Source: an uncultured Prevotellaceae bacterium
Lineage (GTDB): Bacteria > Bacteroidota > Bacteroidia > Bacteroidales > Bacteroidaceae
DNA: 37,617 bases
Direction of reading: 5' to 3'
NCBI GenBank assembly: GCA_900321965.1
Contig: ONYA01000024.1
Location: 1-37,617 of the forward strand
Positions 14,240 to 22,145 of the stretch are shown here, piece by piece; positions within the stretch are counted from its first letter, which is position 1; every line of letters starts with the position of its first letter. Made by a program: the position numbers and the translations under genes. The notes below the pieces were generated by a model. That model made no database searches, was not told the origin of the DNA, and saw nothing but the letters and a program-made list of their open reading frames with translations.

Positions 14240-15736
14240 ATGGATATGAAAAAAGTGATTAACATCGCAGTTCCGACATCAGCCTTAGTGGCTGTCGTAC
14301 TTTCCGTAGCAGCTCTGAACAACACCAACGCTGCCACCTCGCCTGAGCAGGCTCCCCTGCAGGCCGTAACATCGCTGCCCGCCGGACAGCCGGTAGACCT
14401 GACGTATGCAGCCGAGAAATCGCTGCCGTCGGTGGTCTACATCAAGAACACGCAGAACTCGAAGGTTCAGACCGTGGAGTATAGCGACCCGTTCGAGGAC
14501 TTCTTCAGCGACCCGTTCGGCGGATTCTTCGGTCGCGGACAGGGCAACGGCGGTCGCCGCCAGCGCCAGGTTCAGACGCCGAAGCGCGTGGGTGCCGGCT
14601 CGGGTGTCATCATCTCGACCGACGGCTATATCGTGACGAACAACCACGTGGTGGACGGTGCCGACGAGCTGTTGGTGACGCTGAACGACAACAAGGAGTA
14701 CTCGGCCCGCATCATCGGTGCCGACGCTACGACCGACCTGGCCCTCATCAAGATTGACGCCAAGCAGCTGCCTGCCATCGTCATCGCCAACAGCGACCAG
14801 GTGAAGGTCGGCGAATGGGTGCTGGCCGTCGGCAACCCGTTGGGCCTGAACAACACGGTGACCGCCGGTATCGTGTCGGCCAAGGCGCGCACAATGGGCC
14901 AAGGTGTGTCGTCGATGATCCAGACCGACGCTGCCATCAATCAGGGCAACTCGGGCGGCGCACTCGTCAATACGCGCGGTGAGCTCATCGGCATCAACGC
15001 CATGATCTACTCGCAGACGGGCTCGAACATCGGCTACGGCTTCGCCATCCCTACCGCTATTATGAATAAGGTGGTAGACGACATCAAGCAGTACGGAGCC
15101 GTGCAGCGCGCCATGATCGGCATTGCCGGCAGCGATGTCAACGTCTATGTAGACAGCGAGAAGGAGAAGGGCAACGAGGTAGACCTCGGCACGATGGAGG
15201 GCATCTACGTGGCAGAGATTACCGAGGGTGGTGCTGCTGAGGATGCCGGCATAAAGAAGGGCGACGTCATCACCCACATCGACGGCCAGAAGGTGACAAA
15301 GTTCGGCGAGCTGCAGGGCATCATGGCTCAGAAGCGCCCGGGCGACAAGGTGACGGTCACCTACCTGCGCAACAAGAAGAAGCAGAGCGCCACGCTGACG
15401 CTGAAGAACCAGCAGGGCACGACGAAGGTGGTGAAGAATGCCGACCTCGACGTCTTAGGCGGCACGTTCCGCGCCATTACCGACCAGCAGAAGGAGCAGC
15501 TGAACATCGGCTACGGTCTGGAGGTGATGAAGGTGAGCGGCGGACGACTGAAGGATGCCGGAGTGCCGAAGGGCTTCATCATCCAGCGCGCCAACGACGA
15601 GAGCATCAAGTCTATCGACGACCTGCAGAAGGTGGTCAAGGACGCTTCTACCTCGAAAGAGCCTGTGCTCTACATCCAGGGCATCTATCCGACAGGCAAG
15701 AAGGGCTACTTCGCCGTTCCTCTGAGTAATGAATAA
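14240..15736 (+). CDS. htrA: Periplasmic serine protease, HtrA/DegP family
   Basis: A trypsin-like protease and chaperone that removes misfolded envelope proteins. The 498 residues contain an N-terminal signal or anchor (about 1-32), a protease domain with the catalytic triad His136 (TNNHVVDG), Asp166 (TTDLALIKI) and Ser238 (NQGNSGGAL), and two PDZ domains (about 310-390 and 405-495). The long LA loop holds a Phe/Gly/Arg-rich stretch (FFSDPFGGFFGRG...GGRRQR), as in other DegP proteins. ATGs at 14240 and 14246 are both possible starts. A strong hairpin terminator follows at 15755-15788, separating it from rpoD. Confidence 0.95.
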   Translation: MDMKKVINIAVPTSALVAVVLSVAALNNTNAATSPEQAPLQAVTSLPAGQPVDLTYAAEKSLPSVVYIKNTQNSKVQTVEYSDPFEDFFSDPFGGFFGRGQGNGGRRQRQVQTPKRVGAGSGVIISTDGYIVTNNHVVDGADELLVTLNDNKEYSARIIGADATTDLALIKIDAKQLPAIVIANSDQVKVGEWVLAVGNPLGLNNTVTAGIVSAKARTMGQGVSSMIQTDAAINQGNSGGALVNTRGELIGINAMIYSQTGSNIGYGFAIPTAIMNKVVDDIKQYGAVQRAMIGIAGSDVNVYVDSEKEKGNEVDLGTMEGIYVAEITEGGAAEDAGIKKGDVITHIDGQKVTKFGELQGIMAQKRPGDKVTVTYLRNKKKQSATLTLKNQQGTTKVVKNADLDVLGGTFRAITDQQKEQLNIGYGLEVMKVSGGRLKDAGVPKGFIIQRANDESIKSIDDLQKVVKDASTSKEPVLYIQGIYPTGKKGYFAVPLSNE

Positions 15737-15754
15737 ACGACAGCTAAAAGCGAG

Positions 15755-15788
15755 AAAAGGTGAGAAAGTTTAACTTTTTCACCTTTTT
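15755..15788 (+). terminator. htrA terminator
   Basis: AAAAGGTGAGAAAG (15755-15768) pairs with CTTTTTCACCTTTT (15774-15787) with one G-U pair and a 5-nt loop, ending in U-rich sequence. ACAGC/GCTGT around it can lengthen the stem, reaching into the rpoD -33 element. Confidence 0.8.
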
Positions 15789-15789
15789 C

Positions 15790-15821
15790 TTTGGCTGTTT
15801 CGATTTTTTACCGTACCTTTG
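15790..15821 (+). promoter_or_regulatory. rpoD promoter
   Basis: -33 TTTG (15790-15793) and -7 TACCTTTG (15814-15821), spacing 20 bp, 26 bp before the rpoD ATG. It begins immediately at the end of the htrA terminator stem. Confidence 0.8.
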
Positions 15822-15847
15822 CCCGACTGCAAATAACTAAAACCACC

Positions 15848-16711
15848 ATGAGACAACTAAAAATCACAAAATCTATAACGAATCGGGAGAGTGAATCTCT
15901 CGAGAAGTACCTGGCGGAGATCGGTAAGGAGGAAATGATTTCCGTGGAGGAAGAGGTTGATTTAGCCCAGCGCATCAAGAAAGGCGACCGTAAGGCCCTT
16001 GAACAACTGACGAGAGCAAACCTCAGATTTGTGGTTTCGGTAGCCAAGCAGTATCAGAATCAAGGTCTGTCGCTGCCCGACCTCATCAACGAGGGTAATG
16101 TCGGTCTCATCAAAGCTGCTGAGAAGTTCGACGAGACGCGAGGCTTCAAATTCATCTCCTATGCAGTATGGTGGATTCGTCAGTCTATCTTGCAGGCCAT
16201 CGCCGAGCAAAGCCGTATCGTGCGTCTGCCGCTCAATCAGGTGGGGTCGGTCAACAAGATTAACCGGATGACGAGCAAATTTGAGCAGGAGAACGAGCGC
16301 CGACCATCCATCGAGGAGATTTCGGCGGAAACCAACCTGCCGGAGGACAAGGTTGATGAGGCGATGGCTGCCAACACGCGCCACATATCGGTCGATGCAC
16401 CATTCGTCGATGGCGACGAGAGCTCATTGCTCGACGTTCTGGTCAACGACAGTTCGCCTATGGCTGACCGTCAGTTAGTCATCGAGTCGCTACAGGCCGA
16501 AATTCGTCAGGTTCTGCGCATCCTCAACGAACGTGAGTACAACGTTATTACTGCCTTCTTCGGCATCGACGGCCCAGAATTGACCCTCGAGGAAATCGGC
16601 GAGAAATACGGACTGACGCGCGAGCGGGTACGCCAGATTAAGGAAAAAGCCATACGCCGTCTGCGCGAAGGTACAAAGAACAAGATTTTAAAAGCATATT
16701 TAGGACAATGA
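15848..16711 (+). CDS. rpoD: Primary RNA polymerase sigma factor
   Basis: The 287 residues match the short primary sigma factor of Bacteroidota (sigma-ABfr type), which lacks the long region 1.1 and spacer of E. coli sigma-70. Regions 2 ([50 protein letters not shown]), 3 and 4 ([20 protein letters not shown]) are all intact. The ATG at 15848 is chosen because an earlier in-frame TTG lies within the promoter. Its TGA overlaps the ATG of the next gene (ATGA), so the primary sigma factor heads a co-transcribed run that continues into the kinase/peptidase/PqqD genes. Confidence 0.95.
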   Translation: MRQLKITKSITNRESESLEKYLAEIGKEEMISVEEEVDLAQRIKKGDRKALEQLTRANLRFVVSVAKQYQNQGLSLPDLINEGNVGLIKAAEKFDETRGFKFISYAVWWIRQSILQAIAEQSRIVRLPLNQVGSVNKINRMTSKFEQENERRPSIEEISAETNLPEDKVDEAMAANTRHISVDAPFVDGDESSLLDVLVNDSSPMADRQLVIESLQAEIRQVLRILNEREYNVITAFFGIDGPELTLEEIGEKYGLTRERVRQIKEKAIRRLREGTKNKILKAYLGQ

Positions 16712-17151
16712 AACTTATAAAATACCTTTTTATTGCTGTCTTTTTACTGACAGCTGTAACGCCGGCAACCGCCAAGAGCAAGAAGAACACCCCTCAGCGG
16801 GTTTATGTCTTCGGCTTTGCCGCCTCCTTCAACGACACTATTGTTCACTTCACAGAGATTCAGCCGCTTGACAGCGTCTGGCTGAGCAGCAAGAACACGA
16901 TTATGAGGAGCCGCGACCTCTACTCTAACCAGTTGCGCAACTACCTGACAGAGCAGAAGATGCCTCATCGCACATGTATCATCTTCTTTGATCGCAAGAT
17001 AGGCCGCCTGCAGAAGAAGTTTCTCAAGATGAAGAATCTCTATGCCAACGGCAAGAAAGGACAACCAACCACCAACAATGTCCGTATGATAGCAAATAGC
17101 GACTTCAGGTTCCAGACTATCGACTTCGATGACATAGCTGATGGACAGTAG
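16708..17151 (+). CDS. Exported protein of unknown function (147 aa)
   Basis: Function not recognised. It has a Sec signal peptide ([22 protein letters not shown]), then a basic segment and a compact domain with [18 protein letters not shown] and [20 protein letters not shown]. It resembles conserved uncharacterised Bacteroidales proteins as I recall them. There is one Cys, no lipobox and no membrane segment beyond the signal, so it should be periplasmic. It overlaps rpoD upstream by 4 bp and the kinase-like gene downstream by 11 bp, so it is firmly in this operon. It could be a substrate or partner of the enzymes that follow; that is speculation. Confidence 0.85.
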   Translation: MKLIKYLFIAVFLLTAVTPATAKSKKNTPQRVYVFGFAASFNDTIVHFTEIQPLDSVWLSSKNTIMRSRDLYSNQLRNYLTEQKMPHRTCIIFFDRKIGRLQKKFLKMKNLYANGKKGQPTTNNVRMIANSDFRFQTIDFDDIADGQ

Positions 17152-18031
17152 GACATTTACCATCGCTGGTCTGAACGTCAGGCTACAGTTCCTGCCCTCT
17201 GAGAAGAACGGGATGTGGCTTTTGCCCTCGTTCAGCACTTTTGAGTCATCGCTGGCCGACGACGCAGATATCTTCTTCACGCTCACCGTCGACGACACGC
17301 TGCGCCCGGCAAAGGACAAGCAGCTGGTCAGGACTTTTGACACAGGCAACGGCGACACCGTCGTCTATCAGCTGCCTGACGGCGGCTACCAGTATATCAT
17401 CCGCGACATCCACAACCGCGACTGTTGCCTGCTGGTCACCAACGAGCGTTTCACCGACTGCCGCTGCGCCTTGAACGGCGACTGGGTGATGCGCTCCTTC
17501 GGACTGAACGACGCGCTGATGCTTATCTATGCCTTCGCCGGCAGCTACCGCCAGACGATGCTCATCCACGCCTCGTGCGTCATGCTGGGCGACACAGCCT
17601 ATCCCTTTACAGCCCAGAGCGGCACGGGCAAGAGCACGCATGTGTCGCTTTGGATGAAGCACATTGAGGGGGCCGAACTGCTGAATGACGACAACCCCAT
17701 CATCCGTATTCTTGACGACGGCCAGCCTTACATCTACGGTTCACCCTGGAGCGGCAAGACGCCCTGCTACCGCAACCGTCGTGCCCGCTTAGGTGCTGTC
17801 ACCACTATCGAACGTGCGCCGCAAAACAGCATCGACCGCTTAGCGCCTATCCAGGCCTTCGCCTCGCTGCTGCCGGCCTGTTCGTCGATGAAGTGGGATT
17901 CGGCCATCTACAACAACCTCTGCGACGCCGTCACACGCATTATCGAGACGACCCCCGTCTATACCCTCCATTGTCTGCCTGACGAAGAAGCTGCACAACT
18001 ATGCCACAAGACACTCACACAGACCGCATAA
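17141..18031 (+). CDS. HPr-kinase-like ATPase (HprK C-terminal-like domain)
   Basis: A 296-residue protein resembling the HPr kinase/phosphorylase catalytic fold, as found beside peptide-modifying genes. The P-loop is AQSGTGKST (about 158-166), preceded by LIHASCVMLGD; LLNDDNP (about 180-186) supplies the acidic metal-binding pair; YGSPWSGKTPCY follows. The first ~120 residues are a beta-rich N-terminal domain unlike the HprK regulatory domain. No HPr gene is nearby, so classical sugar-phosphotransferase control is unlikely; members linked to lasso peptides phosphorylate a peptide. It starts 11 bp inside the upstream gene and its 3' end overlaps one possible start of the next. Confidence 0.82.
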   Translation: MDSRTFTIAGLNVRLQFLPSEKNGMWLLPSFSTFESSLADDADIFFTLTVDDTLRPAKDKQLVRTFDTGNGDTVVYQLPDGGYQYIIRDIHNRDCCLLVTNERFTDCRCALNGDWVMRSFGLNDALMLIYAFAGSYRQTMLIHASCVMLGDTAYPFTAQSGTGKSTHVSLWMKHIEGAELLNDDNPIIRILDDGQPYIYGSPWSGKTPCYRNRRARLGAVTTIERAPQNSIDRLAPIQAFASLLPACSSMKWDSAIYNNLCDAVTRIIETTPVYTLHCLPDEEAAQLCHKTLTQTA

Positions 18032-18498
18032 AGACTCTGCAGATGGCCAACGCCCTGTTGCTGCCTGAAGTAGTCCGACTGCTTGAGGAGGGCCACACCG
18101 TGACGCTCCCCTTACGCGGATTCAGCATGCGTCCGTTCCTTGAGGACGGTCGCGACAAGGCACTTCTTAAGCTTCCTGAAGCCATCCGTGTGGGCGATGC
18201 TGTCCTGGCCGAGATTGCACCGGGTCACTTCGTATTGCACCGCATAGTCGATATTACCGGCGAGTGTGTCACCCTGCGCGGCGACGGCAACCTGGGCATC
18301 GAGCAATGCCGCCTGAGTGATGTCAGGGCAACGGCCATAGGCTTCTACCGTAAAGGGCGCGAGACGCTCGATAGTACCAGTTCCCTGAAGTGGCGCGTCT
18401 ACTCCTGGTGGTGGACACGGTTGCTGCCCCTGCGTCGCTACCTGCTTTTTGCATTACATCCCCATATTCCTGCACGATTCAGAAAAAACAAATCATAA
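18001..18498 (+). CDS. S24/S26-family, signal-peptidase-like protein
   Basis: A 165-residue protein with signal-peptidase boxes: GFSMRPFLEDGRD (nucleophile Ser42), VGDAVLAEI, FVLHRIVDITG and TLRGDGN. A His (about 80) sits where bacterial type I enzymes have Lys, as in the ER/SipW-type Ser-His signal peptidases. There is no N-terminal membrane anchor, but the C-terminus is hydrophobic and basic (WWWTRLLPLRRYLLFALH), so it may bind the membrane. The start could be 18001 (overlapping the kinase-like gene by 31 bp) or the ATG at 18043, 12 bp after that gene. Likely role: cleaving a peptide handled by the adjacent kinase and PqqD-like protein. Confidence 0.82.
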   Translation: MPQDTHTDRIKTLQMANALLLPEVVRLLEEGHTVTLPLRGFSMRPFLEDGRDKALLKLPEAIRVGDAVLAEIAPGHFVLHRIVDITGECVTLRGDGNLGIEQCRLSDVRATAIGFYRKGRETLDSTSSLKWRVYSWWWTRLLPLRRYLLFALHPHIPARFRKNKS

Positions 18499-18503
18499 CA
18501 GAT

Positions 18504-18773
18504 ATGAAGACCAAACAAGGATTCCGCCTTCGCCAAGTCTGTGGCGAAAACGTCATCGTCGGCGAGGGCATCGAGAATATCGACTTCTCAAAGATTATCA
18601 GTATGAACGAGTCGGCTGCTTATCTCTGGCAGAAGGTCGGCAACACAGAATTCACCACGGCCGACCTGGCCCGTCTGCTCTGCGACGAATACGAGGTCGA
18701 CGAGGCTACGGCTCTTCGCGACGCCGAGACCGTTGCCAACCAGTGGAAGGAAGCCGGCATTGCTGAGGATTAG
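18504..18773 (+). CDS. PqqD-like RiPP-recognition-element protein
   Basis: An 89-residue protein of the PqqD type: MKTKQGFRLRQVCGENVIVG forms the beta part and NESAAYLWQKVGNTEFTTAD the start of the winged-helix part, followed by LLCDEYEVDEATALRDAETV and a final helix. Such domains bind the leader of ribosomally made peptides and hand them to modifying enzymes. It starts 5 bp after the S24/S26 gene. No radical SAM enzyme or obvious precursor peptide is nearby. Its stop overlaps the convergent subtilase gene by 4 bp. Confidence 0.88.
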   Translation: MKTKQGFRLRQVCGENVIVGEGIENIDFSKIISMNESAAYLWQKVGNTEFTTADLARLLCDEYEVDEATALRDAETVANQWKEAGIAED

Positions 18774-20977
18774 AACCTGAGCAGCTGAGCGCCTAAGACA
18801 TGCCCACCGGCACTCACCTGAACGGCATAGACGCTACCCGGCAACACGGGCAGCGAGACAGATGTCTCACGCGTAGCAACCGTCTGCGTCACCTTGCACA
18901 CCTCTGTGCCACCGAGTCCGAAGACCTTGATGACGACGGTGGTCGGCGCCGGTTCTTCATCGAACTGTAGACGTATACCACGGCCTTGCGGGACGATGTG
19001 CAGTCCTTCTGACTGTCTGGCAAGCCCCTCTATACCATCCAACCCCAGCACGTCCAAGAGTCCGCGGTAGACGTCAATCTCACCAAAACCATATTCATTG
19101 TTCGGATAGTCGAGCCCCGTCTCAGGCTGTCGGCACGTACGACTCAACACGTCTTTCACCTCCTGCTGGGTCAGTAGCGGATTGGCCTGCAGCCAGAGTG
19201 CAACGGCTCCTGCCACGACGGGTGCCGACATCGAGGTGCCTGTAGCCTGCAACCACGGATGGGCTTGTCCTTGGTAGTCGGTGAAGCAGATGACGTCGAT
19301 ATCCTCGTTAGGATTCTCGTCCAGATAGTAACGGCTATAAGATGAGACGACAATAGAACCGGGTGCCACCACGTCGGGCTTCATCACACCATTAATGGCG
19401 GGGCCTGTCGACGAGTAGCCCGCCCGCTGGCCGCCTGACTCCGGTATACCCATCCGTCTGACGTCGCCTTTGTAATTGACAATGCTCTCGCGGTGGGACG
19501 TGGCACCGACACAGATTGTCGACGGAAAGCAGCCCGGTGCCAGAATATTGTGGCCGTAGACGGCTGCATTCCACTCCGGACGACCATACCAGCCATTGAA
19601 CGAATGGCTTACGCTGCCGTAAGCTTCAACGCGGGTGTCTGTGCCCTCTACAACCATTGCAAGCTTGCAGAAGTCAAGGTTGCGCTCTGCCTGAAGCATC
19701 ACGATGTAGCAGGTGTCCTGAGACGCAGCCACAGCCATCGGATAGCGGCAGGCCATAACGACGCAAGTGTCGATACCAATCAGCAGCGTGTCGATACTCA
19801 ACGAGTCGAGCCGTCCGTCAGCCGACACGATGGTGAGCGGCTCGCAGAGTTCCTCACGCGTCGACGTGTCGAAGGCGTGCAGAGAGATGCTCATTGGCCC
19901 GTCAGCCTTCAGCTTGTACATTGCTTCCTTTTTGCCGCTGTTAAGGAAAGAACCTGCCTCCGCCATTCCTGCCGGTTTCTCGAAATATGTCCGTAGCAGT
20001 CCCTCGTTACCGGCCGATGCGACGAAGATGTGGCCGGGAATGCTCGTCAGACTATCCATGAACGCGGCGTAGAGACTATCCTCCTCGTCGATATAGGGAT
20101 GATAGCCCTCGCTGAACGACACGACGCAGGGTTTGCCCTGACGGTCGGCATAGTCGTAGATATACTTAAAGCCTAAGGCATCGACAGCCGACGTATATTT
20201 GTAGTAGTCAGCTGCGTCGATATAAGCTGTATCGGCACTAATGGCATTGCTCACCAGACAGAGGTCGCTCTCGTAGGCCAGCCCGTGGTAGGGCGTCGTG
20301 TAGCCGCTGCCGGCAGCGATACCCGCTGTATGGTTGCCGTGATACTGTGTAGGGGCATCTACTGAGTGTCCATAGTTGCTCACGGCATCGTAGCCCACGA
20401 AGTCGCGTCCTACGGGAAACGTGCTGCCGATAGTGTCTGGCGACAACTGATCCCAGAACGCGCCGACGCGGAAACGGTTGCCTGAAGCGTCGCGGAACGT
20501 AGGATGTGACAGGTCAAAGCCTACATCCATCAGCCCTACCACCACACCATCACCCGTGAAGGCCTGATGGCGGTCGGTAGCCTCGTATGCCGGACGGGCA
20601 TTGACAATCGTCAGCGTGGTATCGAGCATCGTCGACGCTCTCCTACCCGCCTCTATCCTGCCGACAGCCGGTTCCTGGGCCAGTGCTTCCAACGCGTCTA
20701 AGGGTATCGACACGATGCTGATGTCGCCCGCCTGGGCCAGTATCCGGCAATGATGACGACTAAGCACCTCGTCGGCTTCGTGTCGCGACAGACGCACAAA
20801 CGCCGTCAGCCGTCGACTGTCCGTCATAGCCATTCCACGCGACGCAGCCGTGTTCCGTTCTCTCTGTTCCATCAACGCCTGCCGCGCCAGTCCTGTTACC
20901 TTACCTCGACCATCCGTCCTGGCAAGCATCATCAAGACGAGTCCCGACAAGAGCGTCAATGCTAATAATCTTCTCAT
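18770..20977 (-). CDS. Secreted subtilisin-family (S8) serine protease
   Basis: A 735-residue protease with a signal peptide (MRRLLALTLLSGLVLMMLA), an N-terminal prodomain-like segment and an S8 catalytic domain: Asp in VVGLMDVGFDLSHP (about 151), His in YHGNHTAGIAAG (about 213), Asn in VASAGNEG and Ser in GTSMSAPVVAG. A roughly 150-residue beta-rich insertion lies between the Asn and Ser motifs. The last ~70 residues (VFGLGGTEV through LPGSVYAVQVSAGGHVLG) look like a type IX secretion sorting domain. ATG at 20977 is preferred over GTG at 20983. It lies 26 bp after the HAD lipoprotein gene and converges on the PqqD-like gene with a 4-bp overlap. Confidence 0.92.
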   Translation of the reverse strand: MRRLLALTLLSGLVLMMLARTDGRGKVTGLARQALMEQRERNTAASRGMAMTDSRRLTAFVRLSRHEADEVLSRHHCRILAQAGDISIVSIPLDALEALAQEPAVGRIEAGRRASTMLDTTLTIVNARPAYEATDRHQAFTGDGVVVGLMDVGFDLSHPTFRDASGNRFRVGAFWDQLSPDTIGSTFPVGRDFVGYDAVSNYGHSVDAPTQYHGNHTAGIAAGSGYTTPYHGLAYESDLCLVSNAISADTAYIDAADYYKYTSAVDALGFKYIYDYADRQGKPCVVSFSEGYHPYIDEEDSLYAAFMDSLTSIPGHIFVASAGNEGLLRTYFEKPAGMAEAGSFLNSGKKEAMYKLKADGPMSISLHAFDTSTREELCEPLTIVSADGRLDSLSIDTLLIGIDTCVVMACRYPMAVAASQDTCYIVMLQAERNLDFCKLAMVVEGTDTRVEAYGSVSHSFNGWYGRPEWNAAVYGHNILAPGCFPSTICVGATSHRESIVNYKGDVRRMGIPESGGQRAGYSSTGPAINGVMKPDVVAPGSIVVSSYSRYYLDENPNEDIDVICFTDYQGQAHPWLQATGTSMSAPVVAGAVALWLQANPLLTQQEVKDVLSRTCRQPETGLDYPNNEYGFGEIDVYRGLLDVLGLDGIEGLARQSEGLHIVPQGRGIRLQFDEEPAPTTVVIKVFGLGGTEVCKVTQTVATRETSVSLPVLPGSVYAVQVSAGGHVLGAQLLRF

Positions 20978-21003
20978 AGTCACGCAGTAGTCCGTGATCG
21001 TAA

Positions 21004-22107
21004 TTAATTAGGGAAGGTGAAATCCACTTTCTGTACACCGTCGCCATAAATGGTGCGGAAGTCGTCGCGCATGGAAATGACGTGGTAGCCGCTGTTGCGC
21101 CATTTCTGCCCTAAAGTGAGGGCTTTTTCGCGATTGGCATGGTCGCGGGCGTCATCGTCGGCGATGAGCATGAAGGCGGCAGTACGGTGCTTCGGATTGC
21201 TTAAACAGTAATTGTGCATAGCCTGGTCGCCGCTACTGTTGCCAAACGACAGCACGGGAACCTTGCCTATCTCCTGTGAGATTTGCAGCACTTTGTTGGT
21301 CTTCAAATTCTTAATAATCAAGCTGTCAGTGCGCACCAGGTATTCCTCGTGGGCCATAGTGTAGTTGACACCAGCAACCTCGGCCTGACTGCTCGACTTG
21401 AACCATACGTCCATACCGATAACTCTGTTGGGCTCGATACCGATGCTCTCGACCAAAGCACGGCAGATAAAACGGTCGGAACCCGATACGACATAATAGG
21501 TGAAGCCATTATCTTTCAGATAGTCAAACACTTCCAGCATCGGCTTATAGATAGCCTGACCGTAGGTCATATTAGTAAACCCGTTGGCAGGCTTGGCGGC
21601 ATAGGCTTTCACATAGGCATCGAATTGGGCGATGGTCATTCCAGCGTATGCCTTTGCTGCTGCACGGGCGTGTATCATATCGAAATGGTCGGGCAGCGGT
21701 TTGCCGTTGCGCACGAAGTCACGGATGGCCTGTGCCGCCTCTCGTACGTCCTCAGGAGCAAGGTCACGGTACGAAGGATCGTCGAGCGCGCGGTATTCCA
21801 GCAGGTTGTATTCGAAATAGGTGGGATAGAGTTCGCCGACGAACGTGCCGTCCATGTCGAAGGTGGCGATACGGTCTTCCGTACTGATGAAATTGGGCGA
21901 CTGCGGGTTGGTAACGTCCTCAACGTATGTCTTCAGGGCCGTCAGCGCCTCGCATTGGTTCCAGGACTGGAAGTATGTTTTCGCAGGTAGAACTACCGTG
22001 CTATTATTGTCATCGTCTTTGCTGCACGATGTCAGCGTTGTTGTCTGGACGCTAATAGTGAGGATGGCGACCAACATCCATAAGAATTGTTTTCTCATTT
22101 TCATCAT
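21004..22107 (-). CDS. HAD-family phosphatase lipoprotein
   Basis: A 367-residue lipoprotein: hydrophobic signal then lipobox LTSC with Cys28, followed by an acidic spacer KDDDNN. The HAD motifs are FDMDGTFVGE (nucleophile Asp), YYVVSGSDRF (motif II Ser) and VLSFGNSSGDQAM (motif IV), with a Lys motif between. The overall layout resembles phosphoserine-phosphatase-like hydrolases. It is likely anchored in the periplasm or outer membrane and hydrolyses a phosphomonoester; the substrate is unknown. It begins 38 bp after dnaB on the same strand with no clear promoter of its own, so dnaB, this gene and the subtilase may be co-transcribed. Confidence 0.87.
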   Translation of the reverse strand: MMKMRKQFLWMLVAILTISVQTTTLTSCSKDDDNNSTVVLPAKTYFQSWNQCEALTALKTYVEDVTNPQSPNFISTEDRIATFDMDGTFVGELYPTYFEYNLLEYRALDDPSYRDLAPEDVREAAQAIRDFVRNGKPLPDHFDMIHARAAAKAYAGMTIAQFDAYVKAYAAKPANGFTNMTYGQAIYKPMLEVFDYLKDNGFTYYVVSGSDRFICRALVESIGIEPNRVIGMDVWFKSSSQAEVAGVNYTMAHEEYLVRTDSLIIKNLKTNKVLQISQEIGKVPVLSFGNSSGDQAMHNYCLSNPKHRTAAFMLIADDDARDHANREKALTLGQKWRNSGYHVISMRDDFRTIYGDGVQKVDFTFPN

Positions 22108-22145
22108 GACACTTAAACTACATTAAATCGCAGGAAAATTCTGTT

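Noticed and set aside
14285-15277. 330-codon open frame antisense to htrA
   Set aside because: Lies wholly within htrA, which has its full catalytic triad and PDZ domains; the opposite frame shows no recognisable protein.
17141-18031. Classical HPr kinase/phosphorylase (hprK)
   Set aside because: The N-terminal regulatory domain does not match and no HPr or PTS gene is nearby; the company of an S24/S26 protein and PqqD-like protein points elsewhere.
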